Shown here: positions 1-8,763 of the stretch, in pieces
Layout of the letters: the number at the start of each line of letters is the position of its first letter
How positions within the stretch are numbered: position 1 is the stretch's first letter
From: JAANXG01 sp963731035
GTDB taxonomy: Bacteria; Pseudomonadota; Gammaproteobacteria; Arenicellales; JAANXG01
Assembly: GCA_963731035.1 (NCBI GenBank)
Contig: CAVSUY010000018.1
Coordinates: 62,001-126,000, forward strand
Length of the DNA stretch: 64,000 bases
Direction of reading: 5' to 3'
Program-made: the position numbers and the translations under genes
The notes under the pieces: model-generated
Database searches by the model: none
Told to the model about the DNA's origin: nothing
The model's input: the letters and a program-made list of their open reading frames with translations, nothing else

Positions 1-338
1 TGGTGGACGTGGATCACTCGATGCGAGTCATGACCGAGGAGAGCTTCGGGCCGGTGGTGGGCGTTATGAAAGTCGAATCCGACGGGCAAGCCGTGGAGTT
101 GATGAACGACAGTGAGTTCGGGCTGACGGCCTCCGTATGGACCCGGGACCTCGACGCCGCCGTCGCCATCGGCAACCAGGTCGATACCGGCACCTGGTTC
201 ATGAATCGCTGCGACTATCTCGATCCGGCGCTGGCCTGGACCGGGGTCAAGCACTCGGGACGCGGATGCACGCTGTCGCGGGTCGGTTACGAGAGCCTCA
301 CTCGTCCGAAATCGTTTCACCTGCGCACCGAGGTGTAA
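1..338 (+). CDS. Aldehyde dehydrogenase, C-terminal part (cut by window start)
   Basis: This is the last ~112 residues of an NAD(P)-dependent aldehyde dehydrogenase, which oxidises an aldehyde to the acid. The frame is open to the left edge, so the true start lies outside the window. The visible motif EESFGPVVGV is the conserved C-terminal ALDH segment that includes the cofactor-positioning Glu and Phe. The later GVKHSGRG...GYESLTRPKS is the usual end of the fold. The catalytic Cys region is not in the window, so the substrate cannot be judged. The stop is TAA at 336-338, followed by a REP-like palindrome. Confidence 0.85.
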   Translation, partial: VDVDHSMRVMTEESFGPVVGVMKVESDGQAVELMNDSEFGLTASVWTRDLDAAVAIGNQVDTGTWFMNRCDYLDPALAWTGVKHSGRGCTLSRVGYESLTRPKSFHLRTEV

Positions 339-346
339 AAGGGTTC

Positions 347-427
347 GCGGCTGACGTCGCTCCTACAATCCGGTGTTCACCGGCGGGGCCCGCCATGGAT
401 TGCAGGAGCGACTTCGGTCGCGATAGC
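347..427. repeat. REP-like palindrome pair
   Basis: Two inverted copies of the window-wide repeat face each other: GTCGCTCCTACAATCCGG at about 355-372 and GGATTGCAGGAGCGACTTCG at about 397-416. They lie between the ALDH stop and metG. Together they can fold into a large hairpin, which may end the upstream transcript. Confidence 0.75.
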
Positions 428-528
428 CGTTCCCAGGTGCCGCCCATGGCAAGGAAAAGAATTTTCCCGCTCCCGGGAATTCTGGTAGGTTTAGCGCCCG
501 TCGGTCATTTCCTGATCCGTAATCCCAG

Positions 529-2547
529 ATGAGCCGCCCGCAACGCAAGATCCTGGTCACCAGCGCCCTGCCCTATGCCAACGGACCCATTCACCTGGGT
601 CACATGGTGGAGTATATCCAGACGGATATCTGGGCGCGTTATCAGCGTCTATGCGGCCACGAGTGCTACTTCGTGTGCGCCGACGATGCGCACGGCACGC
701 CGATCATGCTCAAGGCGCAGGCCGAAGGCGTCACACCGGAGGAGCTGATCGAGCGAGTCGGCGGACAGCACCGCGCGGACTTCGACGACTTCCAAATCAG
801 TTTCGACAACTACTACACGACCCATTCCGAGGAGAACCGCGAGCTGGCGGAGTTCATCTACACCCAGCTCGACCGCGGCGGACACATCAGCCGCCGGGTG
901 ATCGAACAGGCCTTCGATCCCGTTGAAAACATTTTCCTGCCGGACCGCTTCATCAGGGGCGAGTGCCCGCGCTGCCGGACGCCCGACCAGTACGGCGACA
1001 ACTGCGAGAACTGCGGCGCCACCTATTCACCGAACGATCTCATCAACCCGGTGTCCGCCCTCTCAGGCGCGCGGCCGATTCAGAAAGAGTCCGAGCATTT
1101 CTTCTTCAAGCTGAGCGACTTCGAAGGGATGCTCAAAGAATGGATACAGGGCCGCCGTATCCAGGAGGAAGCGCGCAACAAGCTCCAGGAGTGGTTCGAC
1201 ACCGGCCTGCAGGACTGGGACATATCACGCGACGCGCCGTACTTTGGTTTCCGGATTCCGGGGGAGCGCGACAAGTATTTCTACGTATGGCTGGACGCGC
1301 CCATCGGTTATCTCGCGAGTTTCAGGAACCTGTGCGTGCGCGCAGAGCTCGACTTCGACGAGTTCCTGAGCGCGGACTCGAAAGCCGAGATGTATCACTT
1401 CATCGGCAAGGATATCCTCTATTTCCACGCCTTGTTCTGGCCCGCCATGCTGACCGGCGCCGGCTTCCGGCCCCCCACCGGGGTCTTCGCCCACGGTTTT
1501 CTGACCGTCAACGGGTACAAGATGTCCAAGTCACGGGGCACGTTCATCATGGCCCGGACTTATCTCGATCACCTGAACCCGGAGTATCTGCGCTACTACT
1601 TCGCCGCCAAGCTCAACGACCGCATCGAGGACCTCGATCTCAATTTCGAGGACTTCGTGCAGCGGGTGAACTCGGATCTGGTGGGCAAGCTGGTCAACGT
1701 CGCCAGCCGCTGCGCGGGATTCATCGCCAAGCGCTTCGACGGCATGCTTGCCGGGGGCTTGATGGACGAGGTCTTGTACCGCGGATTCATCGACGCCCGC
1801 GAGGGCATCGGCGAATGCTACGAGAACCGCGAGTTCAGCCGTGCCATGCGCGACATCATGGCGCTGGCGGACCGGGCCAACCAATTCATTGCAGACCACA
1901 AGCCCTGGGAGATCGCGAAGCAGGCCGGGCGCGAAGACGAGTTGCAGGCCATTTGCAGCCAGGGGCTGAACCTGTTCCGGGTGCTGATAACATTCCTTGC
2001 TCCGGTCTTGCCTCGCACGGCGGAGCGTTCCGAGGCATTCCTCAACTGCCCGATATCGCGCAACGGCGACTGGAACGCGCTGGACGCACCGCTGCTGTCG
2101 CATCGTATCGGTCCGTACGAGCACCTTCTGACACGGGTCGACACCAAAGCGATTGACGCCATGATCGAATCATCGAGACAAGCGGACGCCATGAGCACGA
2201 GCACAAACAACCACAACACCGAGACCATCGACATCGAGCAGTTCTCCAGTGTGGACCTGCGTGTGGCCCGTATCGAGAACGCGGAATACGTGGAGGGCGC
2301 GGACAAGCTGCTGCGGCTGACCTTGAATATCGGCGACGGAACCCGCAACGTTTTCGCCGGCATTCGCGCCGCGTACCGCCCCGAGGAACTCGAAGGGAGA
2401 CTCACCGTAATGGTCGCCAATCTCGAACCGCGCAAAATGCGTTTCGGTGTGTCCGAAGGCATGGTCCTGGCGGCCGGCCCGGGCGGCCACGACATCTTTC
2501 TATTGTCGCCCGACGAAGGCGCGCAGCCGGGCATGAAAGTGAAGTGA
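529..2547 (+). CDS. metG: Methionyl-tRNA synthetase
   Basis: Charges tRNA-Met with methionine in the cytoplasm. The 672-residue protein has the class I signature IHLGH near residues 21-25 and the KMSKS loop (YKMSKSRGTF) near residue 332. A zinc-binding insert with paired CxxC motifs (CPRC...CENC) begins near residue 146. The last ~105 residues, after a low-complexity linker, are the EMAPII/Trbp111-like tRNA-binding domain, as in long dimeric bacterial MetRS. Length matches the E. coli form (677). The gene starts a run of same-strand genes (rnfB, nth, FIST) and is followed after 15 bases by rnfB, the order metG...nth being common in gammaproteobacteria. Confidence 0.97.
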   Translation: MSRPQRKILVTSALPYANGPIHLGHMVEYIQTDIWARYQRLCGHECYFVCADDAHGTPIMLKAQAEGVTPEELIERVGGQHRADFDDFQISFDNYYTTHSEENRELAEFIYTQLDRGGHISRRVIEQAFDPVENIFLPDRFIRGECPRCRTPDQYGDNCENCGATYSPNDLINPVSALSGARPIQKESEHFFFKLSDFEGMLKEWIQGRRIQEEARNKLQEWFDTGLQDWDISRDAPYFGFRIPGERDKYFYVWLDAPIGYLASFRNLCVRAELDFDEFLSADSKAEMYHFIGKDILYFHALFWPAMLTGAGFRPPTGVFAHGFLTVNGYKMSKSRGTFIMARTYLDHLNPEYLRYYFAAKLNDRIEDLDLNFEDFVQRVNSDLVGKLVNVASRCAGFIAKRFDGMLAGGLMDEVLYRGFIDAREGIGECYENREFSRAMRDIMALADRANQFIADHKPWEIAKQAGREDELQAICSQGLNLFRVLITFLAPVLPRTAERSEAFLNCPISRNGDWNALDAPLLSHRIGPYEHLLTRVDTKAIDAMIESSRQADAMSTSTNNHNTETIDIEQFSSVDLRVARIENAEYVEGADKLLRLTLNIGDGTRNVFAGIRAAYRPEELEGRLTVMVANLEPRKMRFGVSEGMVLAAGPGGHDIFLLSPDEGAQPGMKVK

Positions 2548-2562
2548 CATAATGCGGCGGCG

Positions 2563-3219
2563 GTGAACAACCCGGAACACAACCCGCGGCTCGTCGAGCA
2601 GATCGACGCCTGGCTGCCGCAGACCCAGTGCACCCAGTGCGGCTATCCCGGCTGCCTGGATTACGCCCGCGCCGTAGCCGCCGGCGAAGCGGACATCGAC
2701 CAGTGCCCGCCGGGTGGCGAAGCCACCATCGGCGGCCTCGCCGGCCTCCTGGGACGCGCTCCCAAGCCGCTGAACACCGCCTTCGGCATCCACCGGTCGA
2801 GAACCCTGGTGCGCATCGACGAGCCGCGCTGTATCGGCTGCACCCTGTGCATCCAGGCCTGTCCCGTGGACGCCATCGCCGGTGCCACGAAGCTGATGCA
2901 TACCGTCATCGAATCCGAGTGCACCGGCTGCGAGCTGTGCCTGCCCGCCTGCCCCGTCGACTGCATCGACGTGCTTCCGGCTCCCGCTGCCGCGGAGGAC
3001 GACAGCCCCTGGTCCGAGTACTCCCTGGAAGAGACCGGACGGGCGCGCCGCCGCGCCCGGGCGCGCGTCGAACGCCTGGCACGGCGCCAGCAGGAACAGC
3101 GACTGGAGGTGCTGCACAGGAAAGCGCGGGGCCGCGGCCGGATCAAGGAGGAAATCGCGGCGGCCGTGTCCCGGGTGCGGGCACACCGGCGGCGCGCGCA
3201 ACACGCCGACCATGAATAA
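2563..3219 (+). CDS. rnfB: RnfB-like ferredoxin protein (orphan Rnf subunit B)
   Basis: Iron-sulfur protein of the RnfB/RsxB type. It starts with the GTG at 2563. An N-terminal 4Fe-4S domain with CTQCGYPGC (residues ~24-32) is followed by two ferredoxin motifs (CIGCTLCIQACP and CTGCELCLPACP). An Arg-rich helical tail replaces the usual end. It lacks the N-terminal membrane helix present in E. coli RsxB, and no rnfA, C, D, G or E gene is nearby, so it probably works as a soluble electron carrier rather than in a sodium pump. It overlaps nth by 8 bases. A link to endonuclease III or another Fe-S enzyme is suggested only by this neighbourhood. Confidence 0.85.
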   Translation: MNNPEHNPRLVEQIDAWLPQTQCTQCGYPGCLDYARAVAAGEADIDQCPPGGEATIGGLAGLLGRAPKPLNTAFGIHRSRTLVRIDEPRCIGCTLCIQACPVDAIAGATKLMHTVIESECTGCELCLPACPVDCIDVLPAPAAAEDDSPWSEYSLEETGRARRRARARVERLARRQQEQRLEVLHRKARGRGRIKEEIAAAVSRVRAHRRRAQHADHE

Positions 3220-3844
3220 TGCAAAACGGCGTGAAATCTTCACAAGGCTGCGCCGCGAGAATCCGAAGCCCACGACGGAGCTGCGCTACGGAACTCCCTT
3301 CCAGCTGTTGATTGCCGTGATCCTTTCGGCCCAGGCAACGGATATCAGCGTCAACAAGGCCACACAGAAGCTGTTCAAGACCGCAAAGACGCCACAGGCC
3401 ATCGCCAAGCTCGGCGAGAAGGGCTTAAAACCTTTCATACAGTCTATCGGGCTGTTCAACAGCAAGGCCAGGAACATCGTGCAGACCTGCAAGTACCTGC
3501 TGGAACGACACGGCGGCAAGGTCCCACATTCGCGCGAGGAGCTCGAAGCGCTGCCCGGCGTAGGCCGCAAGACGGCCAACGTAGTTCTCAACACGGCGTT
3601 CGGTGAGCCCACCATCGCCGTGGACACGCATATCTTCCGGGTTGCGAACCGTACCGGCGTGGCGCCCGGGCGTACCCCGCTGGCGGTGGAGAAGAAGCTG
3701 CTGCAAACCGTTCCGGATGAGTTCAAGCGCGACGCCCACCACTGGTTGATTCTCCACGGCCGCTACGTGTGCACGGCCCGCGCGCCGAAATGCCCGCAAT
3801 GCGTAATCAACGACTTGTGCGAATACAAGGATAAGAACGCATGA
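3212..3844 (+). CDS. nth: Endonuclease III (DNA glycosylase/AP lyase)
   Basis: Removes oxidised pyrimidines from DNA and cuts at the resulting abasic site. The 210-residue protein has the helix-hairpin-helix LPGVGRKTANVV with the catalytic Lys, the GPD-type Asp in VDTHIFRV, and the C-terminal 4Fe-4S ligands C-x6-C-x2-C-x5-C ending in CPQCVINDLCE. Length matches E. coli Nth (211). Its start overlaps rnfB and its stop overlaps the FIST gene start in an ATGA, so translation of the three is likely coupled. Confidence 0.96.
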   Translation: MNNAKRREIFTRLRRENPKPTTELRYGTPFQLLIAVILSAQATDISVNKATQKLFKTAKTPQAIAKLGEKGLKPFIQSIGLFNSKARNIVQTCKYLLERHGGKVPHSREELEALPGVGRKTANVVLNTAFGEPTIAVDTHIFRVANRTGVAPGRTPLAVEKKLLQTVPDEFKRDAHHWLILHGRYVCTARAPKCPQCVINDLCEYKDKNA

Positions 3845-4950
3845 GTGGACGGATCGCCGGTTCGGGCATCAGCATCGGCCAACCCCACGCCACGCGACAT
3901 GTGGAGCAGGCCGTGGCTGCGGCAATGGAGTCATCGGGACTCGAGCATGTCCTGGGACTGTTCCTGTTCCTGACGGACGATCACCTGCGTGGCCTGCAGA
4001 GCGCTTTGCGCACTGCGGCGCGGGTCTCACGCTGCACCGAAATCTTCGGCTGCAGCGCCATGGGGGTGTTCACCGACAAGGACTGGACCGTGGACGGCGG
4101 CGGCGCCGCGGCACTGGCCATCGGTGACGGCGCGTCGCTGGGGCTGGCGAGCGGAGCCGGGGACGACCGCACCCTGATCTCGCTGGGAACGCCGGGCGCT
4201 GCCACCGTCGAATGGCTGGACCAGGCAGTGCCCCGCCTCGGTGCCATTGCCAGCGACAGCACCGGGCGGGGGCCTTTCCAGGTGTGGAGCCACGGGCGGC
4301 CCGACAGTACGGGCACCACCGCCTGCAGTCTCGAGGGGGTAAGCATGGACATCGCCGTGGCCCAGGGCGTGCGGCCTTTGACGGCGCCTCTTGAAGTAGC
4401 CGAGGCCGACGGCTTCAATCTGGTGAAGCTGGGGAAGTACCCGGCATTGAACGTCCTGATCAACTCCCTGCCGCCGTCCATTCGCAAGATGGAGCGCATT
4501 CCGCTGCACATGCTCATGTGCGGCATCACATTCGGTGACCCGGACTCCGCCATAGACGAAGGCCGCTTTCGTCTCGACCACATCGTCGCCGCCAATCCGG
4601 ACGACTATTCGGTCACGCTGGCCGACGAATTGCACGAAGGCCAGCGCCTGTTCTGGGCACTGCGTGATCGACTGGCGGCGCAGCGCGAGATGGAACGGGT
4701 GCTGGACGTCTCGCTGGGTGGTGCTTCCGACCCCCCGGACTTCGCTTTGATGTTCTCGTGCATGGGTCGGGGACCGGGCTTCTACGGCGATACGGACCGT
4801 GACATCGAAACGCTTCGGGACAAGTGCCCGGGCACGCCCTTTGCGGGCTTTTACGGCAACGGCGAGATCGCACCCGCCGGCGGTCGCAGCCACCTGTACA
4901 GCTACACCGCCGCCATCGGTTTGTGCCGCGGACTCGGAAGCGCCGCCTGA
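3841..4950 (+). CDS. FIST-domain sensory protein
   Basis: A 369-residue protein built of a FIST_N domain (about residues 30-220) and a FIST_C domain (about 230-355). The GFYGNGEIAPAGG motif near the end is the typical FIST_C signature. FIST domains are thought to bind small ligands and are often attached to signalling output domains. Here none is attached, so it would act as a free-standing sensor or binding protein. There is no signal peptide or membrane helix. It is coupled to nth by an ATGA overlap and lies ahead of the arsS-like gene. The ligand is not known. Confidence 0.85.
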   Translation: MSGRIAGSGISIGQPHATRHVEQAVAAAMESSGLEHVLGLFLFLTDDHLRGLQSALRTAARVSRCTEIFGCSAMGVFTDKDWTVDGGGAAALAIGDGASLGLASGAGDDRTLISLGTPGAATVEWLDQAVPRLGAIASDSTGRGPFQVWSHGRPDSTGTTACSLEGVSMDIAVAQGVRPLTAPLEVAEADGFNLVKLGKYPALNVLINSLPPSIRKMERIPLHMLMCGITFGDPDSAIDEGRFRLDHIVAANPDDYSVTLADELHEGQRLFWALRDRLAAQREMERVLDVSLGGASDPPDFALMFSCMGRGPGFYGDTDRDIETLRDKCPGTPFAGFYGNGEIAPAGGRSHLYSYTAAIGLCRGLGSAA

Positions 4951-5070
4951 CCTGCCCGCAGAGCACGAACTTTCGCCGTCGGGTAAAGTCCGAAAATGGA
5001 ACGGGCTTCGTGTGAGCAACCGGACAACGTAGACCGATCAATACAAGTGAACAATAGTGGATACGCTGTC

Positions 5071-6045
5071 ATGAAACAGATACCTACAGTCGGGCCCTCC
5101 TTCGGAGAGATCCTCAAGCGCCACGGCATCGGTCCGCTGAAGCGCACATCCTTGGCCGAGCTGCAGGTCAACCTCGGGAAGCTGTGCAACCAGGCCTGCA
5201 ATCACTGCCACGTGGACGCCGGCCCGAAGCGAACGGAGATCATGGCCTGGGAGACCATGGAACGCATACTGGAGTGGATCGATGCGGCGCATATCGCGCA
5301 CGTGGACATCACCGGCGGCGCCCCCGAGCTCAACCCCGATTTCCGCCGCTTCGTCTCGGAGGTACTGGACGGTGGCGCGCGCGTTACCGCCCGCTGCAAT
5401 CTCACGGTGCTGCTGGAGCCGGGCCAGGAAGATCTCGCCGGGTGGTACGCCGAGCGGCGCATTCGGCTGGTATGTTCGATGCCCTGCTACACCCGCGACA
5501 ATGTCGATGCACAACGCGGCAAGGGCGTCTTCGCCAAGAGCATCGATGCGCTCAAGCGGCTCAATGGCGCGGGCTACGGCTGTGACTCGGGGCTGTCCCT
5601 CGACCTTGTCTACAATCCCGGAGGACCGAGCCTGCCGCCGTCCCAGGAAGCATTGGAGACGGACTACAAGCAGCGCCTGTGGAATGACTTCGGCATTCGC
5701 TTCAACCAGCTGTTCACCCTCGCGAACCTGCCCATCAATCGATTCGCGCATCTTCTGGAGAGCCAGGGAAAGTCCGAGGAATACCAGCGGTTGCTGACTG
5801 AAAACTTCAACCCCGCGACGGTGAAGGGATTGATGTGCCGGTCGCTGATCTCGGTGGACTGGCAGGGACGCGTGTACGACTGCGACTTCAACCAGATGCT
5901 GGAACTCCCCATGGGTCTGAACGGCACGCGGCACCTTTGGGACATCGACCCTGAATCCGTGGAAGACGAGCACATCCGCGTCGACCGGCACTGCTTCGGC
6001 TGCACCGCCGGCGCCGGATCGAGCTGCGGCGGGGCGTTGGTCTAG
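5071..6045 (+). CDS. arsS: ArsS-like radical SAM protein (DUF3641 C-terminus)
   Basis: Radical SAM enzyme with the cluster motif CxxxCxxC at residues 39-46 (CNQACNHC) and a Cys-rich C-terminal domain (CFGCTAGAGSSCGG), matching the ArsS family, which acts in arsenosugar formation. An upstream in-frame ATG exists at 4996. I prefer 5071 because the family-like sequence begins there (MKQIPTVGPSF) and upstream codons look non-coding. No arsM or other arsenic gene is nearby, so the arsenical substrate is inferred only from family membership. The product is 324 residues. Confidence 0.8.
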   Translation: MKQIPTVGPSFGEILKRHGIGPLKRTSLAELQVNLGKLCNQACNHCHVDAGPKRTEIMAWETMERILEWIDAAHIAHVDITGGAPELNPDFRRFVSEVLDGGARVTARCNLTVLLEPGQEDLAGWYAERRIRLVCSMPCYTRDNVDAQRGKGVFAKSIDALKRLNGAGYGCDSGLSLDLVYNPGGPSLPPSQEALETDYKQRLWNDFGIRFNQLFTLANLPINRFAHLLESQGKSEEYQRLLTENFNPATVKGLMCRSLISVDWQGRVYDCDFNQMLELPMGLNGTRHLWDIDPESVEDEHIRVDRHCFGCTAGAGSSCGGALV

Positions 6046-6080
6046 CGTCCACACCGGATCTGCACCGCGTCCGATCCCCG

Positions 6081-6172
6081 GGTCGTAGGAGCGGCTTCAG
6101 CCGCAATTGCCAAAACGGAATGACGTGCCTTGACCGGGCAATCGCGGCTGAAGCCACTCCTACAATCCGGGG
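6081..6172. repeat. REP-like palindrome pair
   Basis: Two inverted repeat units: GTAGGAGCGGCTTCAGCCGC near 6085-6104, and ATCGCGGCTGAAGCCACTCC near 6140-6159. They sit between the arsS-like gene and the membrane protein gene. The whole can fold as one long hairpin. Confidence 0.75.
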
Positions 6173-6292
6173 CTGCCCGTCGGGATCGCCACCTCGCCCT
6201 CCCAGCCCCCCCGAACCCGCGAGGTCGCCTGGTCGGTGGCCAGCATGCTATACATACGGCATTCACAGGCAGCGCACCGAACAAGACCAATA

Positions 6293-7582
6293 ATGTTGAA
6301 ACCGCAACGTGCTGGTTTGAGAGCGGCCGGATGCGATCGATTGGCGCGCCTGCTTCGAAAGGAGGAGACATGGTTGGCCGCGGCCGTGCTGGCGGGCGGA
6401 GCACTCGCCATCTGGCTGCTCAAGCCGTCGTTGAGCTCGAGCAATCAAGCCCTCGGCCCCCACACAGCGGCACTGTTCGTTCCCTTCGCCGCCGGCCTGG
6501 TGGCTCTGGCCCGCTACGCATGGCGGCGGGGACCCGGAAACGGAATGCCCGCCACGCCCCTCGTCGTGTTTGTGTTGTTGAGCACACTGTTCCTCAAAGT
6601 GCTGTTCCAGCCTATCGCGCACTACCGCGGCGACGATCCGTGGCGCTACAGCGTCTACGCGCACAACATGCTGGACGAGGGCACTCTTTGGGGATCGGAC
6701 GGCGTGTACTACAAACACGGGCAAAAGGCCTTTGTCGACCAGCCTGGATATCGCTATTACCTGGCGGCGACCATATGGCTGTCGGGCGGTGAGAACAGGC
6801 TGACCCAGATCCTGAGTCTGCTGCTCCTGCTGACCGTCCTCACACTGGGCGTATCGACGCTGACAAGGCTCGACACGAGCCTTTCCCGATATGCGACCCT
6901 GATATTGATGTTGTCCGCCCCCTACGCAGCCAAGAACGTAGTGCAAGGTCTGTCCGAATGGCTGGCGGTGTCCCTGGCGATACTGTACGTCGCCGCCCTG
7001 ACGCGCGATAGACACATCCTGGCGATTGCCCTGCTGGCGCTGGTGCCGTTCGTGAGGCAGAACCTCATCCCGATCGCGTTGGCACTGGCGGCAATCCAGG
7101 TGGCGGTCACCAGGAGATACGTTCTGGCGCTGCCTTTCGCCGCCCTGTTTCTGCTACCGGTCTACCACAATCTCTACTACGCGGGCGATTTCAGGCTGCT
7201 GGTGGAGAACAGGGGCGCCATCCTCCACCTGGCGACGCCCCTGGGGAGCCTCGTCCCTCACACGCTGCAACTCCTTACCTGGAAGCTGGGAACCTACGTC
7301 GGAATCCCGAAAGACCACATCGACCTGCACACGATCGCGGCTGCCCTGCTGTTCGCCCCGGCGGCCCTGCTCGGGACTCTGTACTTCACGTTCGTAAGGC
7401 CGGCGTCGCCGCGAGTCCTTTGCGTCGCAGCCCTGATGCTCATCGCCGGACCGACGATGTTATTCGGAAGCGCCTACTTCCCACGGTTCATCTACACCAA
7501 TTACACCCTGGCGTTCCTCAGCTTCATCGCCCTTGCCCATCTATGGCCGAATTCCATCTCGGTGACGAACCCGGGACCGTAG
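6293..7582 (+). CDS. Polytopic membrane protein, GT-C glycosyltransferase-like
   Basis: About 429 residues with roughly ten hydrophobic segments. A polar loop after the second segment carries acidic residues (YRGDDPWRYSVYAHN), which resembles the first periplasmic loop of GT-C/PMT-type lipid-linked sugar transferases. The exact family is not recognised. Start is uncertain. ATG 6293 is used, but GTG 6236 is in frame, and TTG 6374 has a near-perfect Shine-Dalgarno (AAAGGAGGAG just upstream). The TAG stop lies inside a REP-like repeat. It stands alone between two palindromes. Confidence 0.6.
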   Translation: MLKPQRAGLRAAGCDRLARLLRKEETWLAAAVLAGGALAIWLLKPSLSSSNQALGPHTAALFVPFAAGLVALARYAWRRGPGNGMPATPLVVFVLLSTLFLKVLFQPIAHYRGDDPWRYSVYAHNMLDEGTLWGSDGVYYKHGQKAFVDQPGYRYYLAATIWLSGGENRLTQILSLLLLLTVLTLGVSTLTRLDTSLSRYATLILMLSAPYAAKNVVQGLSEWLAVSLAILYVAALTRDRHILAIALLALVPFVRQNLIPIALALAAIQVAVTRRYVLALPFAALFLLPVYHNLYYAGDFRLLVENRGAILHLATPLGSLVPHTLQLLTWKLGTYVGIPKDHIDLHTIAAALLFAPAALLGTLYFTFVRPASPRVLCVAALMLIAGPTMLFGSAYFPRFIYTNYTLAFLSFIALAHLWPNSISVTNPGP

Positions 7583-7606
7583 GAGCGACTTCAGTCGCGA
7601 TTCAAT
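7578..7606. repeat. REP-like repeat, single unit
   Basis: One unit with the core AGGAGCGACTTCAGTCGCGA. Its first bases GTAG supply the stop codon of the preceding membrane-protein gene. Confidence 0.75.
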
Positions 7607-7714
7607 CCAACTCACCCCCTAATCAATTCGAGGCGCCGGCATTTTCCACTGCCGGACACGCGAGAGGGAGCTCATTGCCGGTTTGCAGGACATAGGGAGT
7701 TCTGCTAGAGTTCG

Positions 7715-7730
7715 CCAAACAATCGTTTGG
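7715..7730. promoter_or_regulatory. Palindromic TetR operator candidate
   Basis: CCAAACAATCGTTTGG is a perfect inverted repeat, CCAAAC/GTTTGG around a 4-base centre. It lies 5 bases upstream of the ATG of the TetR gene. The position and the AAACnATCGTTT-like core are what is expected of an autoregulatory TetR-family operator that also controls the downstream acyl-CoA mutase operon. Confidence 0.65.
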
Positions 7731-7735
7731 TAGTT

Positions 7736-8308
7736 ATGGCCACCACTGCCCCGACACTGCGCGCCGACAATCGCCGGCAGGCCCTGGTGGACGCCGCGGC
7801 CGCGGCGTTCAGGGAGTTCGGCTATCACGCCGCCTCCATGCGGGAGGTGGCCAGCCGGGTAGGCATGCAGGCGGGTTCCATGTACTACCACTTCGACTCC
7901 AAAGACGAATTGCTGCTGGCGGTCTATGCCGAGGGTGTGCGCCGGATTTCGGACCAGGTCCGGGCCGAGATCGAGGGAATCGACGGTCCCCGCGAACGGC
8001 TGCGAGCAGCGCTGGAAGCCCACCTCGACGCCCTGCTCGACGGCAGCGACTACGTGCAGGTGGTGATCCGGGTGCTGCCCAAGGACGCGCCCGGGGTCGA
8101 GAGCGAGCTGGTGGCGCTGCGCAGCGACTACGAGACCCTTTTCCGAAACCTGATCGACGACCTCGACATGAGCACAGACAAGAAGCGATATCTGCGACTG
8201 TTCCTTATCGGCGCCTGCAACTGGACCCAGGTCTGGTACCACAGGGGAGGCGAATCGCCCCGTGTCATCGCCCGGCGCCTGATGGAATGCGTGGAGGGCG
8301 CGCTGTGA
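7736..8308 (+). CDS. TetR-family transcriptional regulator
   Basis: A 190-residue regulator. The N-terminal helix-turn-helix is clear (FREFGYHAASMREVASRVGM...YYHFDSKDELL, about residues 20-60), followed by a helical ligand-binding domain of unknown ligand. The start is ATG 7736; an in-frame TTG at 7727 lies inside the operator palindrome and is unlikely. Its stop overlaps the GTG start of the B12-binding subunit, so it is the first gene of the acyl-CoA mutase operon. The likely effector is an acyl-CoA handled by that operon; this is inference. Confidence 0.9.
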   Translation: MATTAPTLRADNRRQALVDAAAAAFREFGYHAASMREVASRVGMQAGSMYYHFDSKDELLLAVYAEGVRRISDQVRAEIEGIDGPRERLRAALEAHLDALLDGSDYVQVVIRVLPKDAPGVESELVALRSDYETLFRNLIDDLDMSTDKKRYLRLFLIGACNWTQVWYHRGGESPRVIARRLMECVEGAL

Positions 8309-8763
8309 GCGCGGCAGCAGGCCAGGCCCTCGCTACCCGGCCTCCCAGGGTCATGATCACCAAGATCGGCCTGGACGGCCACGACCGCGGCAGCCGCCTG
8401 ATCGCCGCCCACTTGCGAGACCACGGCATGGACGTGGTCTACACGCCGCCCTGGCAGGACATCCCGGCGGTGGTGCGGCTGGCCATGGACGAGGATATCG
8501 ACGTGGTGGGGGTGAGCTGCCTGGCCACCGACCACCTCCTGGTGCCCAAGCTCATGCGCGCATTGAAGGAGGCGGGACTCGTCCACGTCAAGGTGATCGT
8601 CGGCGGCATCGTACCGGAGGAAGACGAACGCGAGCTCACCGAAGCCGGCGTCAGCAGAGTCTTCCACCCGGGCAGCCCGCTGGCGGAGATCGCCGAGACC
8701 GTAACCGAACTCACCCACCAGGCCCGCGACCAGGCGGCCGTCAACGCAGGAGACCAGCCGTGA
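8305..8763 (+). CDS. B12-binding small subunit of acyl-CoA mutase
   Basis: A 152-residue cobalamin-binding protein, equivalent to the C-terminal domain of methylmalonyl-CoA mutase or the separate IcmB/HcmB subunits. The DxHxxG motif is at residues 24-29 (DGHDRG), with His26 as the lower cobalt ligand. The later SCLATDHL and VGGIVPEED segments complete the Rossmann-like fold. I choose GTG 8305 because it overlaps the TetR stop as GTGA and has GGAGGG seven bases upstream. A longer start at 8287 lies in the regulator gene. It partners the large subunit encoded immediately downstream. Confidence 0.9.
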   Translation: MSAAAGQALATRPPRVMITKIGLDGHDRGSRLIAAHLRDHGMDVVYTPPWQDIPAVVRLAMDEDIDVVGVSCLATDHLLVPKLMRALKEAGLVHVKVIVGGIVPEEDERELTEAGVSRVFHPGSPLAEIAETVTELTHQARDQAAVNAGDQP

